Below, one piece after another: positions 1 to 10,357 of a stretch of DNA of 64,000 bases. A program made the translations under genes and the position numbers. This stretch comes from Nothopassalora personata (taxonomy: Eukaryota > Ascomycota > Dothideomycetes > Mycosphaerellales > Mycosphaerellaceae), in contig CM066295.1 in the NCBI GenBank assembly GCA_033816765.1, positions 682,001 through 746,000 on the forward strand, given 5' to 3'. The notes below the pieces were generated by a model. That model worked only from the letters and a program-made list of their open reading frames with translations. It searched no databases and was not told where the DNA came from. Positions within the stretch are counted from its first letter, which is position 1; every line of letters starts with the position of its first letter.

Positions 1-148
1 AATGATACTCTAGTATTACTTTAGTCTATTCTTACTATTACTATTATTATTAGGCGTATTACTCTTCTTATCCTATATAGATATTAGGGAATGTTATAAT
101 ATATAGTATACCTACGACCTTATAATAGAAGATAAACTAAATGTAAGG
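1..148. other. AT-rich DNA, unassigned
   Basis: Strongly TpA-rich sequence without a readable frame or a repeat shared with the rest of the window. It lies just upstream of the point where the two C-family copies begin to match each other (149 and 27694), so it is probably the DNA flanking C1. I recognise nothing in it. Confidence 0.5.
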
Positions 149-852
149 GTAGCCTATACCTAAACATTATATATAATATATAGCTATACTCGGCTTAGTA
201 AGCCGTACGTAACACGTAGATATGTATAAAGCGATACGTAATACGTCTATAGAAGAAGGTAAGATTTAGTTTATCGATAAGTACGAGGTCGTAAGTATAC
301 TATATATTATAATATTTCCTTATAGTCCTAAATTATTCTCTTATTATAAACTATATATACTATAGAGTCTAATTATAACGCGCGTAATAGTAAAGTATAT
401 ATAGCGTTTCTAAGCCTTAGGGTATAGTAGTAGGTACGTTACGTAGTCTTAGTTACGAGAAGAGAGGCCTTACGGGCTAAGATTAAAGAGTAAGAGATAT
501 AGCAGGAGATTAAGTAGTTAGGGATCTTACGTACTATAAATATACTACCTCTAGAGACTATAAGAGGACCGGCTAGAGAAGCTTACTTTCCTACTATATC
601 CCCTACCTCTATATCTATAGCTACTAAAGATAATATTATAGTAAGAGGCGCGGCCGTAGCGTATATAACTCAACCGCGCCTAAAAGAGCTAACGCCTTTT
701 AAGGAGGACTTAATAACGAAGGTAAGGGTATTCCTTAAGGAGCTCTTACTTATTTTTACCCTCTTAGGTACTATATATACGACGAACGGGTCGAAGGTTC
801 TATATAGGCTTATATACCTTAGTAAAGAGATAAGTAAGTAATAGTACGCTAA
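149..852 (+). pseudogene. Gypsy family C, copy C1, 5' part (leader and gag)
   Basis: This stretch matches 27694-28400 nearly base for base. The match resumes after the B1 insertion at 17714 and runs to 18218, so about 1.2 kb of the two C copies align. In C2 the same sequence leads into a gag zinc knuckle, protease and reverse transcriptase, so this is the 5' end of a Gypsy element on the plus strand. It is saturated with TAG and TAA from RIP and has no usable start codon. The last five bases (gctaa, 848-852) are repeated at 17709-17713 as the target-site duplication of B1. The LTR of family C cannot be delimited here. Confidence 0.7.
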
Positions 853-1014
853 TGTTACGGGTAAACGACGTATATACTAAAGTTCTATAAAGTTTGTAAT
901 AAGTTCGATATAGAAGAAAGGGGAAGTTATACGCTGTCCGAAGAAAAGGTGTCGGAAAGCAATCCGAACGTATAGGCGTAGCCTATGCTAAGAAACAGGG
1001 GCCCGCCCCTTATA
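853..1014 (-). repeat. 3' LTR of B1
   Basis: 162 bp, plus-strand ends TGTTACGGG and CCTTATA, hence TATAAGG...CCGTAACA in element orientation. It pairs with 17547-17708 and is also found at 18219-18380 (D) and 37678-37839 (B2). The outer terminal TG has become TA, as RIP would do. Confidence 0.92.
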
Positions 1015-1026
1015 CTACCCCCCCTT
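1015..1026 (-). promoter_or_regulatory. Polypurine tract of B1
   Basis: On the minus strand this reads AAGGGGGGGTAG and directly abuts the 3' LTR, the expected place for the plus-strand DNA primer. The same run lies next to the B2 LTR (37840-37851). It fixes the element's orientation. Confidence 0.75.
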
Positions 1027-1500
1027 CCTCCTCCGCCGCCCCTAGTTATAGCTCCGCCCTAGAGCCTATTGTCCTAGGTGTTTTTATTAGGCTCGTAATA
1101 GGAAGTGCCCGAGCTTCTCTTCCTTATTGTCTAGCCCCGCCGACGCCGAGACGAAGTGTTGTTACCTAGGTAAGTATAAGGTTTACTATTGTCTACTAAG
1201 TGATAATAGCTATTGTTATATATAAACAATAGGAGCCTAGAACATATCTTTAGGTTCTCGTTCTCTTTTTTCTTTTCTTTCTTTTTCTTAATACTAACCG
1301 TACGCGTAAGTCGCCCCTCCCCCTCCCCCCTAGCTAAGCGTCTCTAGCCTTAGGGGCATATTTGCGTATCTTATGTCTATCGCTTAGGGAGACAACATTT
1401 TCCCTACGGGTTCCGACAGATACTAATAGTATACCGTAAATAGAAACTACTACTACTATATCTCCTATTAATACTATTAAGTAAGTCCGAATAAATTCCT
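1027..1500. other. B1 3' untranslated region
   Basis: Sequence between the third frame and the polypurine tract, with pyrimidine-rich runs on the plus strand (1258-1290). It is also present in B2 (37852-38442), with divergence around 37870-37990. No open frame or RNA gene seen. Confidence 0.5.
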
Positions 1501-2460
1501 ACGGAGACCGAAACATTCTAACCGGAGCCTAGCATAAAATAGCCTAACGCCGTATCTACTACGTCCCCTACGCCTCTACTAGCGTAGACTACGTCTCCTA
1601 GCATATAAGTACCGGTCCTCGTCCTATTCTTGTTAGGGTCCGCTAATTATCGTTAGGGCGTAACCGCGCGCGCCTACTAGGCCTATAACACTAATCGCAA
1701 GCATTACGAGGACATATACGTATCTCGCGGACCCCGAAGGAAAATTATCGCTAACCGCGCGTTTTGGGCCGGAGCTTGCCTACGCCGCCTATACTAAGTG
1801 GACCCGCGCTACTAACTAGAACCGCGCGTAAGCATCCTCCCTAGCGTCCTCCGCGACTTTTCTACCGGCTTACGGTCTTTTAGCGACAACGCTCGTACTA
1901 AGCTCCGCGCCGTCCTTAAAGCCTAGAAGGCTTTAAAGCCTCTCTAGCGTACTAGCGTACTCTCCCGGTAAGTTTCTACGGCCCCCGCCTTTTTATACGC
2001 GCTTACCGATTCTTTTAGTACGGTCGCCGCTAAGGTTATAGGTACTGTAGCTAATGCTTAGCTTACCTTTAGGTAGACGTATATACTACGGGCCCCGTTA
2101 TAAAACTATCGCTAACCGACCTCTTAGTCCCGGGGGCGCCCTACGCGACCTCTAGCTAGGCTAGCGCCGCGTGCGTTAGGCCTCGGCCTCTACTAACTAG
2201 CCTTCGGGTACCCTCGTCTTTCGCGCGGGCCGCGACCGGGCTATTATAGTATGTAGCTATCTCGAAAGGGATCGGGCTCCGCTACTTTTACGGCGGATGC
2301 CGCTAAAATAAAACGCTCTTAAACTTACCTATACCTTCTTACTTCTCTCTATCTCCTAAAAAGACTCTCTAACCTAAAAGAACGCCTACGTTTTCCTAAA
2401 CGCCTATGTCTACGCTAAATCCCTAGTAATCCTTACCTTTTCGCCTTTTCCCCCTTCTAT
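1501..2460 (-). pseudogene. B1 third frame with membrane-like segment (ORF3)
   Basis: Downstream of the chromodomain, in another frame from pol but on the same strand, a frame runs about 960 bp interrupted only by TAG and TAA codons, which RIP makes from Gln and Trp codons. Near its end (about 1735-1640) it reads YVYVLVMLAISVIGLVGA, a hydrophobic stretch of membrane-spanning length, after a polar, charged region. In B2 the corresponding stretch keeps the same character with I for V changes. Inference: an extra protein with one C-terminal membrane segment, possibly envelope-like by position. I recognise no family. Other frames in this GC-richer stretch are also fairly open, so the call is tentative. 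Ends are approximate. Confidence 0.4.
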
Positions 2461-2467
2461 TCGTATC

Positions 2468-3183
2468 CTATGCCTCCTTCGGTCCGTTATACGTTATTAT
2501 GTTACTATATTTCCTCTCGAAGTTATCCGCGGCCGCTGTGTCCGCGAGGTACCCTAATAGTTCCTACGTAGGCTTGTAGTATCCGGTCTATTTTACTAGG
2601 ACTTCGCGTACTCGGCCTCTACCTCTAGCCTTAGTTCTAGCGTAAAGGATCTCTTCTACCTACTACTCCTCGTAAGACTAAATTATAATAGGGTCCGGCT
2701 GTTTGTTATCGATCTCCTATCTAGGTAAGGGGTCTTAGCTTATAGGTCGTAGTAAGTTAGGATAGAAGACCAGGTAGATCCCGTCGGGGATCCTAGATAA
2801 GCGTATAAATAACGGCGAGATTACTTCTACTACCGTATACTTCGCGTATCTATAGTCGAGGCTCTTCTTTAGTCGTATAGTAACATAGTTACGTAGATCT
2901 AGCTAAACTTTATCGCCTATACGATAGATTAGTACGGGCTTCCTATTCCAGTTAGCGTAGTCCTCCTATTTTTAGGTAGCTTCCGCTATACTCGCCTAAT
3001 ATAGGTCCGTAATCTTTTGCATCCTTTCTACGAATAGCGTTACCCGTTACGCGGCGTCTAACTAAGAGGTCTCTAGATCCGGTTATAACTAAACGGGTAA
3101 TAGTGCCTCGTATCCGTATACTACGAAGAAGGGGCTTATTCCTAGCCTAGCGTAATACCGCGCGTTTAGAGCAAGTTACGCCG
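2468..3183 (-). pseudogene. B1 pol C-terminus: integrase tail and chromodomain
   Basis: On the minus strand, about 2665-2540 reads a chromodomain: VEEILYAR, then REVLVK-TGYY-PT-ELLGYL, where the missing Trp codons are now TAG. This matches the C-terminal chromodomain of chromovirus integrases, which binds modified histones and steers integration. The frame ends near 2468-2470. The upstream half (3183-2700) is the integrase C-terminal region, continuing beyond the A1 insertion at 12163. The duplicated cgccg (3179-3183, 12158-12162) marks that insertion. The same domain stands in B2 at about 46590-46720. Confidence 0.75.
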
Positions 3184-3589
3184 TGTTACGGTTCTAATCT
3201 AGGGCTGAAGGAAGCTAACTAATTAGACCTCCACAATTGGTGGGCGCTTCCGCCCGAGAAGTGCTCTCTCGCCCGTAGGAATAAAACTAAGGAACCGAGA
3301 GAGCAACTGAAGTGATCTCCTTAACCTCGCTAATCTCGGTGATCTCGAGAGAACATAGAGAGCATAGAGAGCACGGAGAGCAACGCTCTATCTCCTTTGT
3401 ATTTAGGAACGCTAAGAAACCCTTATGGTTCTAATGCGTTTAACTTATGTTACTATCTTACTAATTGGAATACAACTCTTATTCCTATTATTTATCTTCG
3501 CTTAGCTTGCTTTAGCCTCTCTAAAGAATACCGCCACGTGACTTAACTTATCTCTCTTTTGAGACGAGCCCTAGAACGAGATAATAACA
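3184..3589 (+). repeat. 5' LTR of A1
   Basis: 406 bp, starting TGTTACGGTTCTAATC and ending AATAACA; pairs with 11752-12157. The two LTRs differ mainly by C/T and G/A changes, the RIP signature. The segment around gcgtttaac (about 3437-3446) is shared with A2 and A3 LTRs and is nearly complementary to the primer site. Confidence 0.92.
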
Positions 3590-3591
3590 CT

Positions 3592-3600
3592 TTGAACGCC
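3592..3600 (+). promoter_or_regulatory. A1 primer-binding site (self-priming candidate)
   Basis: TTGAACGCC lies two bases inside the 5' LTR. Its complement GGCGTTCAA is matched, with a C/T difference, by gcgtttaa in the A-family LTR. In A3 the match is perfect over 9 bases. Chromoviruses of the Tf1 type prime this way from their own RNA 5' end. Confidence 0.5.
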
Positions 3601-3730
3601 CTTAGGATGAGCGCTACTTAAGCAGCTAGTAGGGGAACACCCGCCCCTAGCGAAGTAGGAAGCATCCGCCGTGCGCCACTACAATAGACTACTACTACGA
3701 AGGACGATAAGTCTAATAACGATAACGAGC

Positions 3731-4076
3731 TGTTACGGTTTGATTCGTGGAGAACTCACAGCCACTCACTAAGCGAGGAGAGCAAAGAAACTTGCGGGAC
3801 GGAGAGCAAGAGATCAAGAGATCGAGAGAGCAAGAGATCAAGAGATCAAGAGAGCAAGAGAACAAGAGATCAAGAGAGCAAGAGAGAGCAGGACAGATCA
3901 CGCCAAGACATGGCACTATATAGGCGACGCTCTTTTGCAAGTAGATAGGAGCCTCGTGCTCAACTCATTTTAAGTATACACCATATACTGTTTGGAACCA
4001 CTACCTTCATAACTGATTGAGACATCCCTGCAAAGATCCAAGCCCGAGTTGTGATAACGTACAGCGGTTCCTAACA
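3731..4076 (+). repeat. Solo LTR S1
   Basis: 346 bp, TGTTACGG...CCTAACA, flanked by the duplication cgagc (3726-3730, 4077-4081). Its last ~175 bp (from about 3901, with the TATA-like CACTATATAG) are almost identical to S2, S3 and S4. Its first half is private and contains short tandem repeats. It keeps CpA and TpG, so it post-dates RIP of A1. No internal region remains, so it is a recombined solo LTR of a Gypsy-like element. Confidence 0.88.
3800..3893 (+). repeat. Purine-rich tandem repeat in S1
   Basis: Imperfect tandem units of GAGATCAA and GAGAGCAA type, about ten in a row, lying in the part of S1 not shared with other S LTRs. Such repeats in U3 may act on promoter strength, but nothing here shows it. 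Confidence 0.7.
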
Positions 4077-4205
4077 CGAGCCTACTCTAAGGAAGAACGA
4101 CGTTAAGGCTACTAAGCTAGACCTCTTCTATAGAGACAGAGCTAAGTTCGACGACTAGATCAATTAGATAGATATATACCTTATATTTAACCTAGTCGAT
4201 GCCGA

Positions 4206-4283
4206 GTCGTCCTATAGAGAGCGCCTTCACGCGGCGGACGACGTAAGTATCTTCGTTACGACGAAGAGAAACTAAGACTCTCT
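4206..4283 (+). ncRNA. HDV-like self-cleaving ribozyme, copy 1
   Basis: The first 78 nt fit the HDV nested double pseudoknot. P1: GTCGTCC (4206-4212) with GGACGAC (4236-4242). P2: AGAGAG (4216-4221) with CTCTCT (4278-4283). P3: GCC (4223-4225) with GGC (4233-4235), whose loop TTCACGC resembles the L3 loop of the mammalian CPEB3 ribozyme. The second P3 strand runs straight into P1, as it should. P4: TCTTCGT (4250-4256) with ACGAAGA (4261-4267), loop TACG. The P4-P2 joiner holds ACTAAG, offering C4272 as the catalytic cytosine. Cleavage would fall before G4206, exactly the boundary of the target duplication. Known family role: R2, RTE and L1Tc-type retroelements use such ribozymes to trim their RNA 5' end. 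The fold was read by eye, not computed. Confidence 0.8.
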
Positions 4284-4978
4284 CTCTCGAAAAATACAAG
4301 CCTACTCGACTCGAAACAAGAAAAGACAGGTCGGACGAACCGAACGAACGAGATACGCTCAAAATCTACAAACAAGAACTCCGGAACTGCGAGAAGGGAA
4401 AGCGACGTACATAGCGTACACGTCGCTCGAACAACGAAGGCGCTGTCTACCTGTCGTCCCGGCAAACCACGTAAACTGCCGGCTGGAACCAAGAGAGGCG
4501 TTTAGGGGCGCAAACCACGTATACTGCACGGCTGGAACCAAGAGAGGCCGAGGGGGGGACGACAGCGAGGCCACTGCGACCGAGGAGCTACACTCGAGAC
4601 CGGAGAACGCGACTGGATTTGAAACAGAGGCAACGGGTGTTTCTTGGGATTTTGCTCGGTGCGTACGGGTACGGCCGGCTTGGCTTTTTAAAACAAGAAC
4701 GAGACACGGGCGCAAAACTTGTCTCGCCCGGGGCAAGGCGACAAACCGCAATTCTCGACAAGACACGACTACCGGGTACGCGCGTACTACGCGCGTACTA
4801 CGCCGCAATATATTCGATTTACGGTTCGAATAGCGAGCGTTGCTCGCATCTTTTAAGGAGTTTTTACGTCCGGGGTACGACGGGGCTTTTCTCCTTCTCT
4901 CAAATTTTGGTCTCGTTCTCGAGACCCGTGTTGCATAGTCTTTGACTCAAATAGCACGTTAATGGAATAATCAATCAA
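4206..4978 (+). mobile_element. SINE-like retroposon E, copy E1
   Basis: A 773-bp unit present three times in the window and nearly identical (E2, E3). It starts GTCGTCC and ends in a short (AATC)n tail. The flanking duplication is 13 bp (tagtcgatgccga, 4193-4205 and 4979-4991) and is 11-14 bp at the other copies. Variable, long duplications and a simple-repeat tail are hallmarks of LINE-type target-primed reverse transcription. No convincing protein is encoded, so it resembles a long SINE moved by a partner LINE not seen here. Its 5' end folds as an HDV-like ribozyme. Inside, a ~37-bp stretch is duplicated (about 4460 and 4510). Hairpins stand at 4833-4847 and 4909-4926. E1 alone has a 12-bp tandem duplication near 4778-4801. 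No RIP footprint. Confidence 0.82.
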
Positions 4979-7900
4979 TAGTCGATGCCGATAAAAGAAC
5001 TATCTTCGCTATTACGTACCTTCGTGGAAGTGCGTAGAACTGGATCAAACCTTACCTTAAGGAATACCTTAAAGGTATAGGACGATTAGACCCTACTAGA
5101 ATGTTTAGGAGCTACACCCTTTTTAAAGAGAAGATAAAATTAATCTTTAGAACCTCGAACGAAGTCTAACAGGCTATACGAATCATTTAACACCTAAAGC
5201 AGAAGACGTCTACTTTAGAGTATGCCGCCAAATTCGAAGAATACGGACAAATCACTAGATAGGACTAGACGGCGTTAATAACTATGTTCCGACGTAGACT
5301 TAAGGACTCCGTTAAGGACGAGTTAATAAGACACGGGGGACGGATTACTAACCTCGAAGAGCTAATAAAGGCGTCGATTAACATCGATAACCAGCTCTAG
5401 GAACGACACTAGGAGAAGAAATACGACTCTAAAGTAGGAGGAATAGTAGGATATGCTCCGGACCGTAGACCCTTAGGAGGATACGTTACGAAGGGAGAAT
5501 TCTCACGACAAAGCCAGCCCTACTATAGACCACAGCCAATAGAACTAGACGTTACCTAACGAGGACGGAGGATCGATAAGAGTAGGGGCTACGGAAAGCC
5601 CTTTAAAGGAAAAGGAAAACTTATATGTTATACCTATAGTAAAGAAGGCTACATAGCACGGGATTGCCACGGTAAGAATATAGTACGCCGCGAGCAGTTT
5701 AATATAATACAACCCCGAACTAGTAAATCTAAGAGTAGCGTTAGATCTCGAGGAGATACCGACTATACTCGGAGAGTAGAGGAGAGAGCTAGTAATAGAA
5801 ACACGACGCCTCTCCTAGACCCCTTAGAAGGACGAGGAGGATACTATAGGCAGCAAATGGTAGTTATTCCATTTAATGCGAAGAACCAACTACGACAGTT
5901 TAACATAATAACACGAAGAGTCGACTACGAGATCGAATCCGAGTCTCGAAATAGTCATAGAAGCCTTCATTAGCGATTCTGTTACTAAGACTCGTGTTAA
6001 ATCTACTACGCCGCGAAGTTAGGCGTAGGGTATTAGCCTTAGTAACTACGAGGAACCCTAGGAGCGACGTATAGGCAAGACGCTACGCTCCGAGAAGTAG
6101 ACATCGACGAATCCTATTTTAATAAAGATAGAAGCGATAAAGAAAATCAGGACCTAGGATAGAACGAATCGTAGTTACTAGAACTATAAGAAGAAAGTTA
6201 AGAAACTACCGGGCTAAGTACTATCGAGGAAGACTAGGATCCGGAAGAATTAAGTAAAGAAGATTCCTCCGAAGGAGAAGAGAGCGACACTAACGACGAT
6301 AACGAACAACTTACCTTCACGGTAGATGCACCTAAGAGACTATACGACATAATTATCTACCTATAAAGAAGGCACGAGGAATTCCTACCTAAGATAGGTA
6401 GACGAAGGAAGCTACATTCTATTAAGTTTAATAAGACACTCGACACCCTACGAGGCATAGCCTAGGGATACCTACTTATGGAAACAACCGAAAACCTAGT
6501 AACCGCTATTATAGAACGACTACCTATAGGAAGCCGAATAACAGGTACCGGGTACTAAACACTAGTAGGAACTTTCGTCTTAAACGAACTACGAACAGCA
6601 GTATAGTACGTACGGGCTCTCTACTTAGAAACGTAAAAGATCTAGGAACGTAACAGATTACAAGTGTAGACATAGGGCAACGGGCTACAGGTTCTAGCCG
6701 AAGCCTCTAGGCACGAAGTATAGCAAACTACATACTATTCGGGAAAAGGATTAGCTCCCTAGGAATAAGCAACCGGAGGGAGTTATGCAATACTTAGGCT
6801 TATGCATCGACATTAAACACAGTTTTCTAGACATAAGCAATCGTTAACGGACATAAGACTAGTGTTATGATCGACTTAGGAGTAGCGGGGAATTTTATCT
6901 CCGAGTCTTTTATAAGAAGAAACGGGTTAGCTACCCTAAAGAAGAAATAGGGTTACGAGTTAATCGCGGTAAACGGATTATCGTTACCTAGCGTAGAATG
7001 GGAGACGACACTATTGCTACTAGCTATCTAATAGTACTACGAGAATATTACCTTAGATATTACTAATATAGCTAGTTATAACATAGTATTAGGTATACCT
7101 TAGTTAAGAAAGCACAATCTAGTAATCGACTAGAGAAGAGGAGTACTTACATTTAGGGAATGCGATTACGTTATCGACATTTAGCCTACGTAGTAGTAGC
7201 GTTCACTAGTAGATAAGGTAAGGAAATAGCTAAACGAGATATAGCTTACGCCGACTAGAAGGATAGAAGAACTACCTTCGACCGGGATAGACACTAGCGT
7301 AGGGCCGCCGGGTTACGAAGTTACTAGAAGTAATAGAAGTAACGCACTATCGAAGAATACTAACATCTTAGAGTTGAGTATTCCTAAGGAGTATCGCAAG
7401 TAGTCGCGACTCTTTAAAGAGGAGAGAGGCAAAACCGCCTTACCTAAGCACCGCCTATAGGATTACAAGATTAACATTTAGCTAGGGAAAGAGCCTCTAT
7501 AGGGACCCCTATATTAAATGTCTAAGAAAGAGCTGTAGACCCTACGAGAATAGCTAAAGGAGAAGCTAGCTAAAGGATAGATAAGAAGATCTACCTTAAG
7601 TGTAGGAACTCTATACATGTTCGTTCTAAAAGTAAACGGGAAGTTACGACTCGTATAGGACTATAGAAAGTTAAACGAGATTACGATTAAGAACCGATAC
7701 CCGCTACCTAACATCGAAGAAGCATAAGACAGATTAACCGGATCGGACTAGTACACGAAGATTAACCTACGAGATGCCTTCTATGCTATACGAATAGTAG
7801 AAGGAGAAGAATAGAAAACCGCCTTTAGAATAAGATACGGACTCTACGAATTCTTAGTTATGCTAATAGGATTAACTAACGCACCCGCATCCTATTAGGA

Positions 7901-9592
7901 CCTTATTAACGAGACACTTAGAGACCTACTCGACGTATGCGTTATCGCCTACATAGACGATATACTAGTCTATACGAAAGGATCCCTATAAGAACACATA
8001 AAACAAGTCTAGGACGTCTTCGAACGACTTACGCAATTAGGATTCAAGACGGTACCCAAAAAATGCGAATTCCATAAGAAAGAAGTTAAATTCTTAGGCT
8101 TCATTATTAGTACTATAGGGATAACGATCGACCCTACGAAGACATAGTTAATTAGAGAATAGCTAGAACCGAAAACAGTTAAGGACGTACAATCATTCCT
8201 TAGACTAGCGAACTACAACCGGAAATTCATTAAGGATTACTTAAAGACAGCAGCACTAATAACGATGCTTATAAGAAAGGACGTCACTTAGAAATAGGGA
8301 AAGGAACAGATTGAAGCATTTAAGAAACTTAAGGAACAATACGCTTTAGCCCCTACGCTTCGACTATTCGATAGTAGCAAGGAAGTCCACATCGAGACCG
8401 ATACGTCTAATATAGCAATAGGCGCGTGTCTAACATAGACATACGATGGGTAGAGACACCTAGTAGTCTATTACTCCCGGAAAATAACCATAGCGGAACA
8501 GAACTACGACATCTATAATAAAGAGCTTCTAGCTATTATTACTACTATATAACATTAGAGAGTATATGTCGAGGGCCTACCGAAGTTAACGATTCTTTCT
8601 AACTATAAGAATCTTACGTACTTTATAACGACGAAAGAACTTACCCGAAGACAAGCCCGCTAGTCGGAGCTACTAGGACAGTATAAGTTCGAAATTAAAT
8701 ATACTCTAGGACGAGAGAACGGCCGCGCCGACGCGCTAAGCCGAAGAAGCGACTATATAGAAGGAAAAGAACTAGTACAACATAAAATATTAAAGACGAA
8801 CCCCGACGGAAGTCTTAGTACTCACATAAGAGAATTTAATAACATCGTACGGATATTAGGCGATAGGGACGAACAATTCCCTATATCGTAAGGAAAATAC
8901 TAGGTACTAAAGGATCGAGAAGAAGAATGTAAACGATAACATTACGACGGACTAACTTATAGACACCCCGGAACTTTAAAAACGATAGACCTAATATAAC
9001 GCAGTTTCTCATTTCCATAGATAAGACTTAAGGTGTCACGCTACATTAAACAATGCGTACACTACTAACGAAACAAGGCTACGAGACACGTAAAATACGG
9101 TCACCTACAGTTTAGGACACTACCGATAAAACCATAGGACGAAGTTACAATAGACTTTATTACGAAACTCCTACCGTTAAAGGATTAAGTTACGAAACAA
9201 CCATACGACATAATACTAGTTATGGTTAATAGACTTACGAAATACGCACACTTTATTCCTATATCGGAAACGTATAATGTAGAGTAGCTCGGATACCTCG
9301 TACTAGATAGACTTATCCGATACCACGGATTCCCTTAAGTGTTTATAACGGATAGGGACAAGCTATTCACATCAAATTACTAGAAGACGCTTATAGGAAC
9401 GATCGGAATTAAACATAAGCTATTAATAGTATATCATCCGGAGATAGACGGACAAACCGAAAGGATGAATTAAACGCTAGAACAATACCTACGACACTAC
9501 ATCAATTATGCATAAGACAACTAGGTTTCATTACTACTAATAGCGTAGATTGCACTAAACAACCACAAATCGGAGACAACTTTAACGACGCC

Positions 9593-9670
9593 GTCGTCCT
9601 ATAGAGAGCGCCTTCACGCGGCGGACGACGTAAGTATCTTCGTTACGACGAAGAGAAACTAAGACTCTCT
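9593..9670 (+). ncRNA. HDV-like self-cleaving ribozyme, copy 2
   Basis: The 78-nt 5' end is identical to that of E1: P1 at 9593-9599 with 9623-9629, and P2, P3, P4 at the same spacing. Candidate catalytic C at 9659. It again begins at the first base after the target duplication. Confidence 0.8.
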
Positions 9671-10357
9671 CTCTCGAAAAATACAAGCCTACTCGACTCG
9701 AAACAAGAAAAACAGGTCGGACGAACCGAACGAACGAGATACGCTCAAAATCTACAAACAAGAACTCCGGAACTGCGAGAAGGGAAAGCGACGTACATAG
9801 CGTACACGTCGCTCGAACAACGAAGGCGCTGTCTACCTGTCGTCCCGGCAAACCACGTAAACTGCCGGCTGGAACCAAGAGAGGCGTTTAGGGGCGCAAA
9901 CCACGTATACTGCACGGCTGGAACCAAGAGAGGCCGAGGGGGGGACGACAGCGAGGCCACTGCGACCGAGGAGCTACACTCGAGACCGGAGAACGCGACT
10001 GGATTGAAACAGAGGCAACGGGTGTTTCTTGGGATTTTGCTCGGTGCGTACGGGTACGGCCGGCTTGGCTTTTTAAAACAAGAACGAGACACGGGCGCAA
10101 AACTTGTCTCGCCCGGGGCAAGGCGACAAACCGCAATTCTCGACAAGACACGATTACCGGGTACGCGCGTACTACGCCGCAATATATTCGATTTACGGTT
10201 CGAATAGCGAGCGTTGCTCGCATCTTTTAAGGAGTTTTTACGTCCGGGGTACGACGGGGCTTTTCTCCTTCTCTCAAATTTTGGTCTCGTTCTCGAGACC
10301 CGTGTTGCATAGTCTTTGACTCAAATAGCACGTTAATGGAATAATCAATCAAATCAA
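9593..10357 (+). mobile_element. SINE-like retroposon E, copy E2
   Basis: 765 bp, same unit as E1 and E3, inserted in the integrase region of A1 with an 11-bp duplication (ttaacgacgcc, 9582-9592 and 10358-10368). The tail is (AATC)-type with one extra unit compared with E3. It differs from E1 by a few single-base changes and by lacking the 12-bp internal duplication. No RIP-type change. Confidence 0.82.

Larger units (their letters stand above)
4082..5700 (+). pseudogene. A1 gag, with zinc knuckle
   Basis: The gag capsid region, homologous to 47880-48760 (A2) and 56190-57060 (A3), is interrupted by retroposon copy E1 at 4206-4978. At 5626-5667 a CCHC zinc knuckle is visible as C-x2-Y-x4-Y-x4-C: the second Cys and the His codon became Tyr codons, and the outer two Cys remain. 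The knuckle would bind the element's RNA. Scattered TAG and TAA stand for Gln and Trp. There is no intact start. Confidence 0.75.

Noticed and set aside
3800..3893. CRISPR-like array
   Set aside because: Units are about 8 bp, directly abutting, without spacers, and lie in a eukaryotic LTR.
3713..3940. 75-codon minus-strand frame with CSLDLLI repeats
   Set aside because: It is the translation of the GAGATCAA tandem repeat in S1.
4821..4833. B-box-like GGTTCGAATAG in E as pol III promoter
   Set aside because: It lies more than 600 bp from the 5' end and no A-box stands at a sensible distance, so a tRNA-derived SINE head is not supported.
4256..4945. Overlapping frames of 78-149 codons on both strands inside E1 (and their copies in E2 and E3)
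   Set aside because: They overlap on both strands, change with small indels between copies and show no family motif. They are by-products of a GC-rich stretch; E is treated as non-coding.
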